21,177 nt of DNA from a virus. The notes beneath the pieces are model-generated. The model did not search any database and was not told the DNA's origin. It was given only the letters and a program-made list of their open reading frames with translations. This document shows, in pieces, positions 20,512 through 21,177 of the stretch. Numbering within the stretch: the first letter of the stretch is position 1; every line of letters starts with the position of its first letter. The DNA lies in the IMG/VR virus record IMGVR_UViG_3300032282_002834, positions 1 to 21,177 of that record; one strand, 5' to 3'. The translations under genes were made by a program, and so were the position numbers.

Positions 20512-20527
20512 GGGGGCTTTTGCCCCC
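20512..20527 (+). terminator. Terminator-like hairpin without a good T-run
   Basis: GGGGGC-TTTT-GCCCCC, a perfect six-base-pair GC stem between two genes. It is followed by ATTAAAATTT rather than a T-run, so it may only weaken read-through or protect the upstream mRNA end. Confidence 0.5.
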
Positions 20528-20550
20528 ATTAAAATTTAAGGAGATTAATT

Positions 20551-21063
20551 ATGACAATGCAATATGATGTAAAACAGGCACATCTTAATGGTAGTGGTAT
20601 TTTAGTACCATTTACTACTCGCATTAAAGGGTTGTCAATTACTGGCACTGCAACTGCAGGAACACTAACTTTATTTGATACAGTAACAGCACCTGTAACT
20701 ACAGCTACATATGGACGTTCAGGAACTACGGTAACAATTACTCAATCAGCTCACGGTTTAACAACTGGACAAGTTATTGGTATTGACTTTGCTGCAGGTA
20801 CAGGCGGAACTGCTACTAATGGTAACTATGCTGTTACAGTTACTAATTCTAGTACCTTTACTGTTACAGATATTAATAGTGGCACAATTACTGCTAGTCC
20901 ATCCCTTGTATATACAACAGGAAGATGGTTAGCTTCATACGATATAGCAGCAGGAGATAGTTATAATAATGCACCATTTATTCCAGGAGAAGGCGTAAAA
21001 GCTATTACTGGAGTGTATGCTTATATGACTAATTTAACTGCAGCAAATATTTACTATGGCTAA
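20551..21063 (+). CDS. Beta-rich virion protein with an inserted HGL-type domain (170 aa)
   Basis: The ATG follows AAGGAGATTAATT. Residues about 1-48 and 120-170 look like one small beta domain (LTLFDTVTAP before, GRWLASYDIAAGD after). Between them, about 50-118, lies a module with RSGTTVTITQSAHGLTTGQV, GNYAVTVTNSSTFTVTD and a Ser-Gly-Thr turn. This HGL pattern recurs in many phage tail and fibre proteins as a small beta repeat. The insertion suggests a surface-exposed add-on to a decoration or neck protein. Its stop overlaps the next start by eight bases. Confidence 0.7.
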   Translation: MTMQYDVKQAHLNGSGILVPFTTRIKGLSITGTATAGTLTLFDTVTAPVTTATYGRSGTTVTITQSAHGLTTGQVIGIDFAAGTGGTATNGNYAVTVTNSSTFTVTDINSGTITASPSLVYTTGRWLASYDIAAGDSYNNAPFIPGEGVKAITGVYAYMTNLTAANIYYG

Positions 21064-21177
21064 AAAAGGTGTATCTCTAGCAATCGGACGTGGTGAGAAG
21101 CTCCCTGTATCAAAAGGTGCAGGTCTTACCGCTAAAGGTCGTGCTAAATATAATGCAGCTACTGGGTCAAACCTCAA
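21056..21177 (+). CDS. Small basic phage protein, N-terminal part (runs off the right edge)
   Basis: The ATG at 21056 overlaps the end of the previous gene by eight bases. Forty codons are visible and the frame is open to the edge. The sequence is strongly basic and Gly/Ala/Lys-rich, with the segment GAGLTAKGRAKYNAATGSNL (residues 21-40). From memory this is the opening of a family of small basic proteins of podoviruses and cyanophages (DUF5872 or DUF6321 type), which are thought to be structural, but the family is not verified. The C-terminus is missing. Confidence 0.68.
   Translation, partial: MAKKGVSLAIGRGEKLPVSKGAGLTAKGRAKYNAATGSNL

Overview
The window is part of the genome of a tailed double-stranded DNA phage (Caudoviricetes, probably podovirus-like). 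The right half carries a complete packaging and head module in the usual order: small terminase, large terminase, portal, GroES-like co-chaperonin, scaffold and gpT-like major capsid protein. The DNA is visibly AT-rich. The lysis enzyme is of the SleB cell-wall-hydrolase type, which suits a Gram-negative, perhaps aquatic, host, but the host cannot be named from the sequence. I see no integrase, lysogeny repressor, tRNA or CRISPR array.

Layout. (1) Bases 1-7830 are a leftward (minus-strand) block of 16 tightly packed genes, mostly unknown. Two leftward promoters with identical core hexamers serve it. P1 (about 7979-8007) precedes a run of small genes, including a DksA/TraR-like zinc-ribbon protein, two single-span membrane proteins and three genes shorter than 60 codons. 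P2 (about 5740-5768) precedes a cassette made of a DUF3150-like protein, a MoxR-like AAA+ ATPase and a metallopeptidase/VWA protein, followed by unknown genes. (2) Bases 7831-8378 are a divergent control region. It holds P1, an AT tract, GGTTCAAT repeats in both orientations, and a rightward sigma70-type promoter with an operator-like palindrome over its -10 and start point. (3) Bases 8379-9127 carry a rightward HNH nuclease and the SleB-type endolysin. (4) Bases 9277-9783 carry a lone leftward gene with its own terminator, followed by a noncoding switch region. (5) From 10151 to the right end the genes run rightward: SprT-like metalloprotein, terminases, a possible virion or wall-acting protein, portal, a small protein, GroES-like protein, scaffold, an unknown head protein, a putative decoration protein, capsid, a terminator, then two beta-rich virion proteins and the start of a small basic protein.

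The most striking feature is a dispersed interrupted palindrome, GTTAGTC-N4-GACTAAC. Twelve copies have perfect arms and lie between 2222 and 9895, with one degenerate copy at 407. The seven-base arms never change, whereas the central bases vary freely. Most copies sit between a stop codon and the next gene's ribosome binding site. Three sit in frame in the first codons of genes, one supplies the stop codon of the HNH gene, and one lies on a predicted transcription start. None occurs in the packaging and structural module. This looks like an operator/regulon site or a mobile palindromic element specific to the nonstructural region.
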